13,428 nucleotides of DNA, from positions 1 through 13,428 of the forward strand of contig JBOGED010000437.1 in assembly GCA_050743625.1 (NCBI GenBank). The letters are read 5' to 3'. Positions 1-6,389 of the stretch are shown piece after piece; the first letter of the stretch is position 1, and each line of letters starts with the position of its first letter. The stretch is from JBOGED01 sp050743625. Lineage in GTDB: Bacteria; Actinomycetota; Nitriliruptoria; Euzebyales; Egibacteraceae. The position numbers and the translations under genes were made by a program. The notes beneath the pieces were generated by a model, which had not been told where the DNA came from, did not search any database, and worked only from the letters and a program-made list of their open reading frames with translations.

Positions 1-492
1 CGTCCCAGCCGGAACCGTCCCGGGAACATCCTCGTACGCGTAATCGGTCGCGCCTACGCTGACCTGAGTCCACCCGCAATGCTCGCGGTCGAAGAGGTGG
101 GTGGCCGTTTGGGCCGCCCCGTACTTCGGCGCGTTGAACAGGAAGAAGTCCCCGGTCTCCTGTAACTCGGTGACTCCGCTATCCAGCACCTTTGAGGCGT
201 CGAGGACCTCTGCGGGAGCGGTGGCGATGAGGTTGTCGAAGATGGGACGAAGGGTGGTCGTCGCGTAGTTCTTGCCCTCCTCGGTCACCTCCTGCGGTGA
301 TGCCGACTGGAAGTTCACGTCCGGGCCCGGTGTAGTCTCGAACGCCTTTTTCGCCGCGCAGTACGCCTGGATGTCTCCCTGGTCCTGCGGCGAGGCCGGG
401 GGCACGCTGCTCCCACCGCCGCCGCACGCCGCGAGCGCCAGGGCCACCATTGACCCCACGAACGCTCGTCCCCTCATATTTGCCACCTGCAT
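1..492 (-). CDS. Cupredoxin-like lipoprotein, copy A (3' end outside window)
   Basis: The frame is open for 164 codons from an ATG at 490-492 to the window edge. The product starts with a lipoprotein signal peptide: a basic N-terminus (MRGR), a hydrophobic stretch, then the lipobox ALAAC with Cys23 and a Gly/Ser-rich linker, so it should be anchored outside the cytoplasmic membrane. It aligns without gaps to the complete copy B at 620-1423, with about 23 substitutions in 164 residues. Only the first strand of the cupredoxin domain is visible (GATDYAYEDVPGTVPAGT); the copper-ligand region lies outside the window. A ribosome-binding site (GGAAGGA) sits about 7 bases before the ATG. Upstream bases 526-570 resemble those before copy B, so the promoter region was duplicated too. 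The gene prediction is secure; the electron-transfer or copper role is inferred from copy B. Confidence 0.85.
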   Translation of the reverse strand, partial: MQVANMRGRAFVGSMVALALAACGGGGSSVPPASPQDQGDIQAYCAAKKAFETTPGPDVNFQSASPQEVTEEGKNYATTTLRPIFDNLIATAPAEVLDASKVLDSGVTELQETGDFFLFNAPKYGAAQTATHLFDREHCGWTQVSVGATDYAYEDVPGTVPAGT

Positions 493-576
493 GCCCCCGT
501 CCTTCCACTCGATCACATGATAGATGGAATAAATATTGTTGAAGGTGACAAATCAGTCAAGTGTATGTATCCGGGT

Positions 577-608
577 GGCGACGGCCGCCGACACGATGGG
601 CCGTCGCC
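577..608 (-). terminator. GC-rich hairpin after lipoprotein copy B (possible terminator)
   Basis: Arms 577-586 and 599-608 (GGCGACGGCC / GGCCGTCGCC) pair perfectly over 10 bp around a 12-base loop. The hairpin begins 12 bases past the copy B stop on the minus strand and lies between the two tandem copies. No U-run follows on either strand, so it is not a classic intrinsic terminator. It could weaken read-through or protect the 3' end. Confidence 0.35.
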
Positions 609-619
609 CGCAAAGAGCG

Positions 620-1423
620 TTACTCCACGGTGAACTCAACGACCATGCCCTTGGCATGATGCTGTGGGCCGTCGCCTTGGGGATTTTGATGGGTTGCCCC
701 GACGTGTACGAAGCACACCATGGCGTAGTTGCCGGGCTGGAGGTCGACTACCTCGTATGAGGAGTCACCAGGCTGGGCCAAGCCATCTGCCACCAAGGTC
801 GTGGACTGCGGCGGTGCGCCGTTCGAGGACTCAAGCAGCTCTTGGATGGGCTCGGTGACCCCGTCGGCCTTCTTGAGGATCGCCATCTCGTGAATCTCGT
901 TCTCGCTCCGGTTGGTGATGTCAAAGCTCACCGTCCCAGCCGGAACCGTCCCGGGAACATCCTCGTACGCGTAATCGGTCGCGCCTACGCTGACCTGAGT
1001 CCACCCGCAATGCTCGCGGTCGAAGAGGTGGGTGGCCGTTTGGGCCGCTCCGAACTCAGGCGCGTTGAACAGGAAGAAGTCCCCGGTCTCCTGAAGCCGC
1101 GCGATCCCGCTATGCAGCAACTTGGAGGCGTCGAGGACCTCTACGGGAGCGGTGGCGATCAGGTCGTCGAAGATGGGGCGCAGCGTCGTCGCCGCATAGT
1201 TCTTGCCCGCTTCGGCTACTTCCTGCGGTGACGCCGACTGGAAGTCCACGCCCGGGCTTGGCGCGGTCTCGAACGCCTTTTTCGCCGCGCAGTACGCCTG
1301 GATGTCTCCCTGACTCTGCGGCGAACCCGGGGATACGCTGCTCCCCCCGCCGCCGCACGCCGCGAGCGCCAGGATCACCATCGACCCTACCAACACTCGA
1401 CCACGCACATTTGCCACCTGCAT
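620..1423 (-). CDS. Cupredoxin-like lipoprotein, copy B
   Basis: The product has 267 residues. Residues 1-23 form a lipoprotein signal with lipobox ALAAC (Cys23), followed by a Gly/Ser/Pro linker. Residues 40-135 are a mostly helical region I do not recognise. Residues 145-267 look like a cupredoxin fold: VSFDITNRSENEIHEM, then PGNYAMVCFVH, then HHAKGM before the last strand. Candidate type-1 copper ligands are His178, Cys237, one of His240/245/255/256, and Met260. This spacing suits a small blue-copper protein, so the likely role is extracytoplasmic electron transfer or copper binding; the partner is unknown. The ATG at 1421-1423 is preceded by AAAGGA about 7 bases upstream. The gene is the complete member of a tandem pair and is transcribed away from the arginine operon. 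Copper binding is inferred from motifs, not shown. Confidence 0.85.
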   Translation of the reverse strand: MQVANVRGRVLVGSMVILALAACGGGGSSVSPGSPQSQGDIQAYCAAKKAFETAPSPGVDFQSASPQEVAEAGKNYAATTLRPIFDDLIATAPVEVLDASKLLHSGIARLQETGDFFLFNAPEFGAAQTATHLFDREHCGWTQVSVGATDYAYEDVPGTVPAGTVSFDITNRSENEIHEMAILKKADGVTEPIQELLESSNGAPPQSTTLVADGLAQPGDSSYEVVDLQPGNYAMVCFVHVGATHQNPQGDGPQHHAKGMVVEFTVE

Positions 1424-1701
1424 GCCCCCGTCCTTTCGGCTCGGTTATGGCGCATACTTGGGATAAAGATCGTTGAAAGTTGTAAACCGGGTAAGTATGC
1501 CGTATCAGGCGCTGCGGGTCACGCATCACAACCATGGCCGAGCGGACCCCGAGCATCGCTCCAGCGGGCCTCGACTTGGCTGCTCGCGGCTTGGCGCGAT
1601 GACCGGGCCTTGTATGCGCCGCGCCCATCGTCGTCTTAAGGCGCGCGCGGGTAGGTGTCTCGCCATCAGCGCGCGGGCCAGGCGTAACGTAACGGGTCAC
1701 G

Positions 1702-1737
1702 CTGCAGCTTTCCTCCATATACGGAGGAAAGCTGCAG
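1702..1737. repeat. Perfect 15-bp inverted repeat with 6-base loop
   Basis: Arms CTGCAGCTTTCCTCC (1702-1716) and its exact reverse complement (1723-1737) flank the loop ATATAC. A third, imperfect copy of the right arm (CGGAGGAAAACTGC) lies at about 1783-1796. No T-run follows on either strand, so an intrinsic terminator is unlikely. A protein-binding palindrome or the remnant end of a small mobile element are both possible. The repeat itself is certain; its role is unknown. Confidence 0.8.
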
Positions 1738-2339
1738 GTCAAACCAGCGCGCCCGCCGGAGGACGCAACAATCCTGCGGATGCGGAGGAAAACTGCGCTT
1801 TCCCCTCGCGCAGCCGAGAGCAACCTGAGCTAATGGGATCAGGGCTCCTGCCGATGCCCAAGGCGAAGACGGTGACGTGGTCAAGTCGATGGCCGATGCG
1901 GTCGAATGCGACCCTTTGGCGATACCGGCGTGCCCAAGAGTTCGCGCTCGGGCACGAGACCTCCGACGCACAACTCGCTCTCTACCGGCATCTTCAGCGG
2001 CGGATCACACAACCGCTCGCGGAGTTCGACCCCGGTGATTATCCCATGCCTGCCGCGTGGAACGAGTTCGCGATCAAGAGGCATGGCTCGCCAAGCTATT
2101 GCGGGATGATGCCGCCAGGGCACTCGAGCTCCTCGTTGCGCGGTCCGTACCGGCCACCACCGGGGAAGTAGCCCGAGCGGACCCTGAGGACTGGGACCAT
2201 GGTCGCGGATCCTCGGACTCGCGCTATCGCTCGGAGATCGGTGGCCCACCGAGCTGCTTGCAGATAGCTCGGGCGGTCGTGGGAGGGAGCTCACGGTGTC
2301 GCATGGATATCGCATAGGCGCCGCACGTCTCACGCGACT

Positions 2340-2351
2340 TATGCTGGGGGT
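2340..2351 (+). promoter_or_regulatory. Possible -10 element for a leaderless hicB transcript
   Basis: TATGCT at 2340-2345 ends 6 bases before the GTG at 2352, which would place the transcript start at or next to the start codon. No good -35 is visible at the expected distance. The G-run directly before the GTG is too close to act as a normal ribosome-binding site. Weak on its own, but the layout matches the argC promoter. Confidence 0.25.
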
Positions 2352-2597
2352 GTGGCTACGACTCGCTTCAGGCTTACCGCAATCTACGAGACTGTCGAAA
2401 ACGGCTGGGTCCAGGCTCGTGTTGAGGAGCTGCCAGGCGTCATCACTGCCGCGCCGGGTCAGGCTCAAGCTGAGGAGTTGCTCCTCGACGCTCTCCGCGA
2501 ATACTTGCTGGCTCTGCTAGATTCTGAGCATGCGAAGGCCAACATGGAGTCGGGTTCGGCGCAGCGCAGCGCGCTTGAGGTCACGCTGAGCGCCTGA
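2352..2597 (+). CDS. HicB-like antitoxin, apparently without a HicA partner
   Basis: The product has 81 residues. The N-terminal half matches the HicB-like fold: a strand FRLTAIYET, then NGWVQARVEELPGVITAAPG, then a helix with regular acidic and leucine residues (AEELLLDALREYLLALL), ending in a short strand LEVTL. In complete systems such proteins neutralise the HicA mRNA interferase and repress their own operon. No HicA-like frame (about 60 residues, basic, with the dsRNA-binding-like fold) is visible on either side: upstream is the gene-poor stretch and downstream is the broken CHAT gene. It may be an orphan antitoxin, a left-over of a lost pair, or a HicB-like protein with another role. 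The GTG start is chosen because the strand pattern begins within five residues of it. Confidence 0.72.
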   Translation: MATTRFRLTAIYETVENGWVQARVEELPGVITAAPGQAQAEELLLDALREYLLALLDSEHAKANMESGSAQRSALEVTLSA

Positions 2598-2638
2598 CAC
2601 TCGCTTCGTTCAGTAACAGGGATCGCCACCGCGATTAT

Positions 2639-3077
2639 CCTCCTGGTGAGCAGATATTGCGCGAGAGGGACGGTGGAGGACGGATCCAGCCACCGGAGCT
2701 TGCGCGACTGCCCTGGGAGTTCCTGTACGATCCGCGACGCGACGACTGCCTCGCGCTCAGCGCGTCGTTGGCGCGCTACGCCGAGGTCATGGAGCGTTGT
2801 GAAGCGGTGGCGCCCCCACTGCGGATCCTCGGGACGGTGGCCAGCCCCGCGGGCATGGCGCCACTCGACGCTGACCAGCGGCGTGTGGGAAGAGCGCTCG
2901 AACGGTTGCGGAAAACCGTCGTGTACAAGTGGGATGGGTAGACGCCGAGACCGGCCGGCCAGCATCGAGCATGACGACATGGTGAACGGCGTGGCGTTTA
3001 GCCCGGACGGCGGCTGGCTGGCTATCGCGAGCGATGACGGCGCGGCCCGGATCTGGGACGTGGAGGCGCGCGGGTAA
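2639..3077 (+). pseudogene. Remnant of a CHAT-domain / WD40-repeat protein
   Basis: The first part (about 2639-2941) reads as a CHAT-protease-like domain fragment: PPELARLPWEFLYDP, then LALSASLARY, then APPLRILGTVASPAGMAPLD. It stops at TAG 2939-2941. In a different frame, 2943-3077 encodes most of one WD40 repeat (EHDDMVNGVAFSPDGGWLAI, then GAARIWDVE), ending at TAA 3075-3077. Around 2935-2965 a third frame reads WD-VDAETGRP, typical of a WD40 blade junction, so a frameshift and probably a large internal deletion separate the halves. Intact CHAT-WD40 proteins are far larger, with the caspase-like His and Cys further along; those residues are absent here. No usable start codon or ribosome-binding site is visible. 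Such proteins are thought to act in signalling or conflict systems. Confidence 0.75.
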
Positions 3078-3106
3078 CAGCCTGTCCTCGGGACCACTTG
3101 TGACCT

Positions 3107-3145
3107 GTGTCGGGTGAGGTCCGGAATGCGGACCCCTATCGACAC
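3107..3145 (+). other. Nested inverted repeat upstream of the arginine promoter
   Basis: An outer stem GTGTCG (3107-3112) / CGACAC (3140-3145) encloses an inner stem GGTCCG (3118-3123) / CGGACC (3129-3134). A 5-by-5 internal loop separates the stems and the hairpin loop has 5 bases. It ends 16 bases before the predicted -35, so it lies outside a leaderless argC mRNA. It could be a regulator site or a structure ending read-through from the left. No U-run follows. Confidence 0.4.
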
Positions 3146-3161
3146 AGCCCACTGGGGATCC

Positions 3162-3190
3162 TTGCGCGTGGTGAATGGATACTGCATAAT
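3162..3190 (+). promoter_or_regulatory. Predicted promoter of the arg operon, giving a leaderless mRNA
   Basis: A -10 hexamer CATAAT (3185-3190) has a weak -35 TTGCGC (3162-3167) exactly 17 bases upstream. The -10 ends 7 bases before the argC ATG at 3198, so transcription should begin at the A of that ATG. There is no purine-rich ribosome-binding site upstream, as expected for a leaderless message. Leaderless transcripts are common in actinobacteria. The -35 matches only TTG, so strength is uncertain. Confidence 0.5.
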
Positions 3191-3198
3191 CATTCATA
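3172..3198 (+). promoter_or_regulatory. Probable ARG box (ArgR operator) over the -10 and argC start
   Basis: TGCATAATCATTCA (3183-3196) matches the ArgR/AhrC half-site arrangement TGNAT-4-ATNCA. A further TGAAT half-site starts at 3172, so TGAATG (3172-3177) and CATTCA (3191-3196) also form a perfect dyad. Arginine-bound ArgR here would cover the -10 element and the transcript start and block RNA polymerase. The regulator is encoded in the same operon (9071-9517). Identification rests on consensus resemblance only. Confidence 0.6.
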
Positions 3199-4220
3199 TG
3201 GATGTGGGGATCGTTGGTGGGTCGGGGTATGGCGGGGCGGAGCTGCTCAGGCTGCTGGCTGGGCATCCGACCTTGAAGGTGCGGACGGTGGCGGCGAGAG
3301 GAGCGGCCGGCAAAGACCTCGCGGAGGTGTTTCCTCACCTGGGGATGACCGGGGCATTGGTGCAGGCGGCGCCAGACCAGCTCGACGGCTGCTCGGTTGT
3401 GTTCCTCGCGACACCGCACGAGGTCAGCTTGGACGTCGCGCCCGCGCTCCTCGCGCAAGGCGCGACGGTCGTCGATCTATCGGGGGCATTCAGGCTGGAG
3501 GCCAAGGTGTTTAGGGAGTGGTACCGCCTCGAGCACACGGCCCCTGACCTCACCCCGGCGGCCTACGGGCTGCCCGAGCTGTTCCGCGAGCAGCTCGAGG
3601 GCGTCAATCTCATCGCGAACCCCGGGTGTTACCCGACGGCGGCGCTGCTCGCGCTCGCCCCGCTCGCGGGACTGATCGACCCAGCGACGATCGTGGTGGC
3701 GGGCATGTCGGGAACGTCGGGAGCGGGGAAAGGGCTACGCGAGGACCTCCACGCGAGCCACGCCAGCGGCAACACCGTCGCGTATGGAGCGCCGCGGCAC
3801 CGGCACACGCCGGAGATCGAGCGAATCTGGGGGCTGCTGACCGGCGCGAATACGCCGAAGCCGCTCACCTTCGTACCCCATCTCGTCCCGATGTCGCGAG
3901 GGCAGCTCTGTACGGTGACCGCCACGCTCGCCCACCGGGCGAGCCTGACCGAGATCCGGGACGCTTACGTGCAGCGCTACGCCGCCGAGCCGTTCGTCAC
4001 CCTCACCCCCCAAGGTGTATGGCCGGCGACCACCCACCTTCCAGGCTCGAACGCCGCACACCTTGGCGTGGCGGTCGACCACCGCACCCGCGGCGTCGTC
4101 GCGAGCTGCGCGATCGACAACTTGACCAAAGGCGCGGCGGGACAAGCGATCCAAGCCGCGAACGTCGCCCTCGGCCTGCCCGAGACGGCTGGCCTTCCCA
4201 TTGCCGGGGTTTATCCGTAA
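3198..4220 (+). CDS. argC: N-acetyl-gamma-glutamyl-phosphate reductase
   Basis: Reduces N-acetylglutamyl phosphate to the semialdehyde with NADPH, the third step of cytoplasmic arginine synthesis. The 340-residue length is normal. The N-terminus carries the nucleotide-binding loop VGGSGYGG (6-13). The catalytic cysteine is Cys144 in ANPGCYPTA, and the catalytic histidine lies in HRHTPEIE (about 203). The C-terminal NLTKGAAGQAIQ stretch is typical. The frame stays open to 3114, but the family begins at MDVGIVGG, so ATG 3198 is the right start; it also fits the leaderless promoter. First gene of the operon, followed by an unusually long 73-base gap before argJ. Confidence 0.96.
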   Translation: MDVGIVGGSGYGGAELLRLLAGHPTLKVRTVAARGAAGKDLAEVFPHLGMTGALVQAAPDQLDGCSVVFLATPHEVSLDVAPALLAQGATVVDLSGAFRLEAKVFREWYRLEHTAPDLTPAAYGLPELFREQLEGVNLIANPGCYPTAALLALAPLAGLIDPATIVVAGMSGTSGAGKGLREDLHASHASGNTVAYGAPRHRHTPEIERIWGLLTGANTPKPLTFVPHLVPMSRGQLCTVTATLAHRASLTEIRDAYVQRYAAEPFVTLTPQGVWPATTHLPGSNAAHLGVAVDHRTRGVVASCAIDNLTKGAAGQAIQAANVALGLPETAGLPIAGVYP

Positions 4221-4293
4221 TGTCGACTCGCGGCGCGCCCACTTGTCCCTACAGTGCAGGATCCCGGTACGCCGAGAATGCGGGGCATGAATC

Positions 4294-5511
4294 ATGAGAC
4301 CGCTCAACATACGGCTCGAGCCGAAGGCCGGAGGGGTGTGCGCGGTTCCGGGCATCAGGGCGGCGGGCATCGCCGCCGGCCTCAAGGTGAGTGGGCGCCA
4401 CGACCTCGCGCTCGTTGCCGCTGACCGGACGGTGGCGGCAGTTGCCGTCCAGACCAAGAACCAGGTCAAGGCCGCGCCCGTGCAGGTAACGGCACGGCAC
4501 GCCGCGAACGGGCGGGCGAGGGCGGTGCTGTTGAACAGCGGGAGCGCGAACGTGTGCACGGGTCCGGCTGGGGTCGCGCTGGCGCAGGAGTCGTGCGAGA
4601 TCGTCGCCGCCGAGCTCGGCTGTGAGATCAGCGACGTCCTTATCTGCTCAACAGGGTTGATCGGTGTGCCGATCCCGCGCGAGCCCTTCGTGGCAGCGAT
4701 CCCGCGGGTCGTTGGCGCGCTGTCTCCCCAAGGGGGCCATGACGCCGCGAAGGCGATCCTTACCACCGACACGGTCGTCAAACAGGTGGCGCTCACCGTA
4801 CATGAGGATGGCCCAAAGGGCCCGGCAAGCTGCAATATCGGGGGCATGGCCAAAGGCTCGGGGATGATTGCACCCGAGATGGCGACGTTGCTGTCGGTCG
4901 TGACGACCGACGCGCCCTTGGCCGGCCCGCTCTCCAGGTCGGTGCTCCGCGAGGCGGTGGACCGGACGTTCAACCGCATCTCCGTCGATGGCTGCATGTC
5001 CACCAACGACGCGGTCATCCTGCTCGCCACCGGCGAGAGCCAAAGACCGCCGTCGCTCACCGCTTTCACCGAGGGGCTCTTCGCCGTGCTGGACGCGCTG
5101 GCCGACGGCCTCGTGAGGGACGGCGAGGGCGCGAGCAGGGTGCTCTCTATCCACGTGACCGGTGCCCGCACCGAACCCGACGCGGTAGGCGTCGGCAAGG
5201 CGATCAGCGGAAGCGCCCTCGTGAAGACCGCGTTGGCCGGTGGCGACCCGACCTGGGGTCGCGTGCTCGCCGCCATGGGCGCGGGTCCCGTCGAGTTCGA
5301 TCCCGACAAGGTCACGGTTGCCTTCGGTGGGATCACCGTCTGCCGTTTCGGCGTCGCGACGTCGTTCGATCACGGCCAGGCGGCGATCGCGCTCAAGGGC
5401 CCCGACGTCCATCTCACCGTGGATCTTGGGCATGGAAACGCCGAGGCCACGTTCCGCACGTGCGATCTCACCTACGAATACGTACGGATCAACGCCGAGT
5501 ACACGACATGA
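4294..5511 (+). CDS. argJ: Glutamate N-acetyltransferase / ornithine acetyltransferase
   Basis: Transfers the acetyl group from N-acetylornithine back to glutamate, making the pathway cyclic. If bifunctional, it also uses acetyl-CoA and replaces ArgA; the sequence does not settle this. The 405-residue precursor has the self-cleavage site in KGSGMIAPEMATLL: the chain is cut before Thr198, which becomes the nucleophile of the beta chain. Other family marks are NSGSANVCTG (81-90, usually NSGNANACTG), STNDAVILLA, GDPTWGR and the C-terminal LTYEYVRINAEYTT. ATG 4294 has only a weak G-rich element (4281-4284) upstream. The stop overlaps argB by four bases (ATGA), pointing to coupled translation. Confidence 0.96.
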   Translation: MRPLNIRLEPKAGGVCAVPGIRAAGIAAGLKVSGRHDLALVAADRTVAAVAVQTKNQVKAAPVQVTARHAANGRARAVLLNSGSANVCTGPAGVALAQESCEIVAAELGCEISDVLICSTGLIGVPIPREPFVAAIPRVVGALSPQGGHDAAKAILTTDTVVKQVALTVHEDGPKGPASCNIGGMAKGSGMIAPEMATLLSVVTTDAPLAGPLSRSVLREAVDRTFNRISVDGCMSTNDAVILLATGESQRPPSLTAFTEGLFAVLDALADGLVRDGEGASRVLSIHVTGARTEPDAVGVGKAISGSALVKTALAGGDPTWGRVLAAMGAGPVEFDPDKVTVAFGGITVCRFGVATSFDHGQAAIALKGPDVHLTVDLGHGNAEATFRTCDLTYEYVRINAEYTT

Positions 5512-6389
5512 CCGAGCCGCTCACCGACCGGGCCAAGGCCGCCCAAGCCAAAGCACGCGTCCTCCGCGAGGCGCTGCCTTGGATCACGCGCTGGGCCGGG
5601 CGGACGGTCGTGATCAAATATGGAGGAAACGCAAACGCTGGTGATGCGTTGACGGAGACGTTCGCCGCCGATGTCGCGTTGATGCACAGCGTGGGCTTGA
5701 GGGTAGTGGTCGTGCACGGCGGTGGACCGCAGATCAGCGCGCTCTCGGAGCGTCTTGGGTTGCGGCCGACGTTCGTGAATGGGCTGCGCGTCACCGATCC
5801 ACAGACGCTCGAGGTCGTCCGGATGGCCCTCCTTGGCCAGGTGAATCCGCAGCTCGTGAGCATGATCTGCGCCGCGGGAGCGCCGGCGGTCGGAGTGTGT
5901 GGAACAGACGCGCACCTGATCCGGGCGCGCGAGGTCGACCCCGCGCTGGGAGCGGTCGGGGAGGTCGACGCCGTCGACCCTCGCGTCCTGCGGACCCTTC
6001 TCGACGACGGCGCCGTTCCGGTCGTGGCGACCGTCGGCCGCGGCCCGCGAGGCCAGGACTTGAACATCAACGCCGACACGGTCGCGGGTGCCGTCGCCAC
6101 CTCGCTCGCGGCCGACAACCTCATCTACCTGACTAACGTCTCCGGTCTTTACGAGGACTTCGGCACGCTATCGTCGACCTTGCTCAGCGAGGTCAGCGTC
6201 GAGCGGCTCCGGAAGATGCTCACCGCCGGAGAGCTGCATACCGGCATGATCCCCAAGATCGAGAGCATCGTCTCGGCGTTCGACGGGGGAATAACTCAAG
6301 CCTGCCTGCTCGACGGCCGGGTCGAGCACGCGCTGCTGCTCGAGATCTTCACTGACCAAGGAATCGGAACGCTGGTGACGAGATCATGA
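5508..6389 (+). CDS. argB: N-acetylglutamate kinase, probably arginine-inhibited
   Basis: Phosphorylates N-acetylglutamate with ATP, the usual control point of the cyclic pathway. The 293 residues show IKYGGNA with Lys37, HGGGPQI (70-76), NINADTVAGA (187-196) and GMIPKI with Lys250, so both phosphoryl-transfer lysines are present. The N-terminal helix ending LREALPWITRWAGRTVVIKY is the extension found in hexameric, arginine-sensitive kinases, so feedback inhibition is likely. One oddity: the usual SGKD segment reads CGTD (131-134), losing a common lysine. ATG 5508 is chosen over in-frame upstream starts because it gives a 4-base ATGA overlap with argJ and a normal length. Confidence 0.96.
   Translation: MTEPLTDRAKAAQAKARVLREALPWITRWAGRTVVIKYGGNANAGDALTETFAADVALMHSVGLRVVVVHGGGPQISALSERLGLRPTFVNGLRVTDPQTLEVVRMALLGQVNPQLVSMICAAGAPAVGVCGTDAHLIRAREVDPALGAVGEVDAVDPRVLRTLLDDGAVPVVATVGRGPRGQDLNINADTVAGAVATSLAADNLIYLTNVSGLYEDFGTLSSTLLSEVSVERLRKMLTAGELHTGMIPKIESIVSAFDGGITQACLLDGRVEHALLLEIFTDQGIGTLVTRS

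Larger units (their letters stand above)
1..1500. repeat. Tandem duplication of the lipoprotein gene, offset 931 bp
   Basis: Bases 1-117 are identical to 932-1048, and the similarity continues with scattered substitutions and no gaps in the coding part to 492/1423. It then continues weakly through the upstream regions (526-570 versus about 1460-1505, sharing ATAAA, GTTGAA and AAGT blocks). The left end of unit A lies outside the window. Divergence is uneven: none over the first 117 bases, then mostly protein-changing substitutions towards the N-terminus. Confidence 0.85.
1424..2351. other. 928-bp stretch with no supportable gene
   Basis: Long frames exist on both strands here, but they are rich in Arg, Pro and Ser, lack domain-like patterning, and start without ribosome-binding sites; I read them as consequences of high GC. 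The left end (about 1424-1505) is the upstream region of lipoprotein copy B. A strong palindrome lies at 1702-1737. Between about 1950 and 2130 one plus frame briefly looks protein-like (QEFALGHETSDAQLALYRHL and on), and a second frame does so around 2060-2180. This could be a decayed gene, but I cannot assign a family. Confidence 0.6.

Noticed and set aside
577..608. Hairpin as part of a CRISPR or other repeat array
   Set aside because: Only one copy of this hairpin and no regularly spaced repeats or spacers in the window.
1473..2171. 232-codon plus-strand frame across the gene-poor stretch
   Set aside because: Composition is Arg/Pro/Ser-rich with no domain pattern, no ribosome-binding site, and it runs through the 1702-1737 palindrome; typical of a chance frame in high-GC DNA.
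3735..5336. 533-codon minus-strand frame opposite argC and argJ
   Set aside because: It is the antisense shadow of two certain genes, rich in Ser/Thr/Ala/Pro, with no family features.
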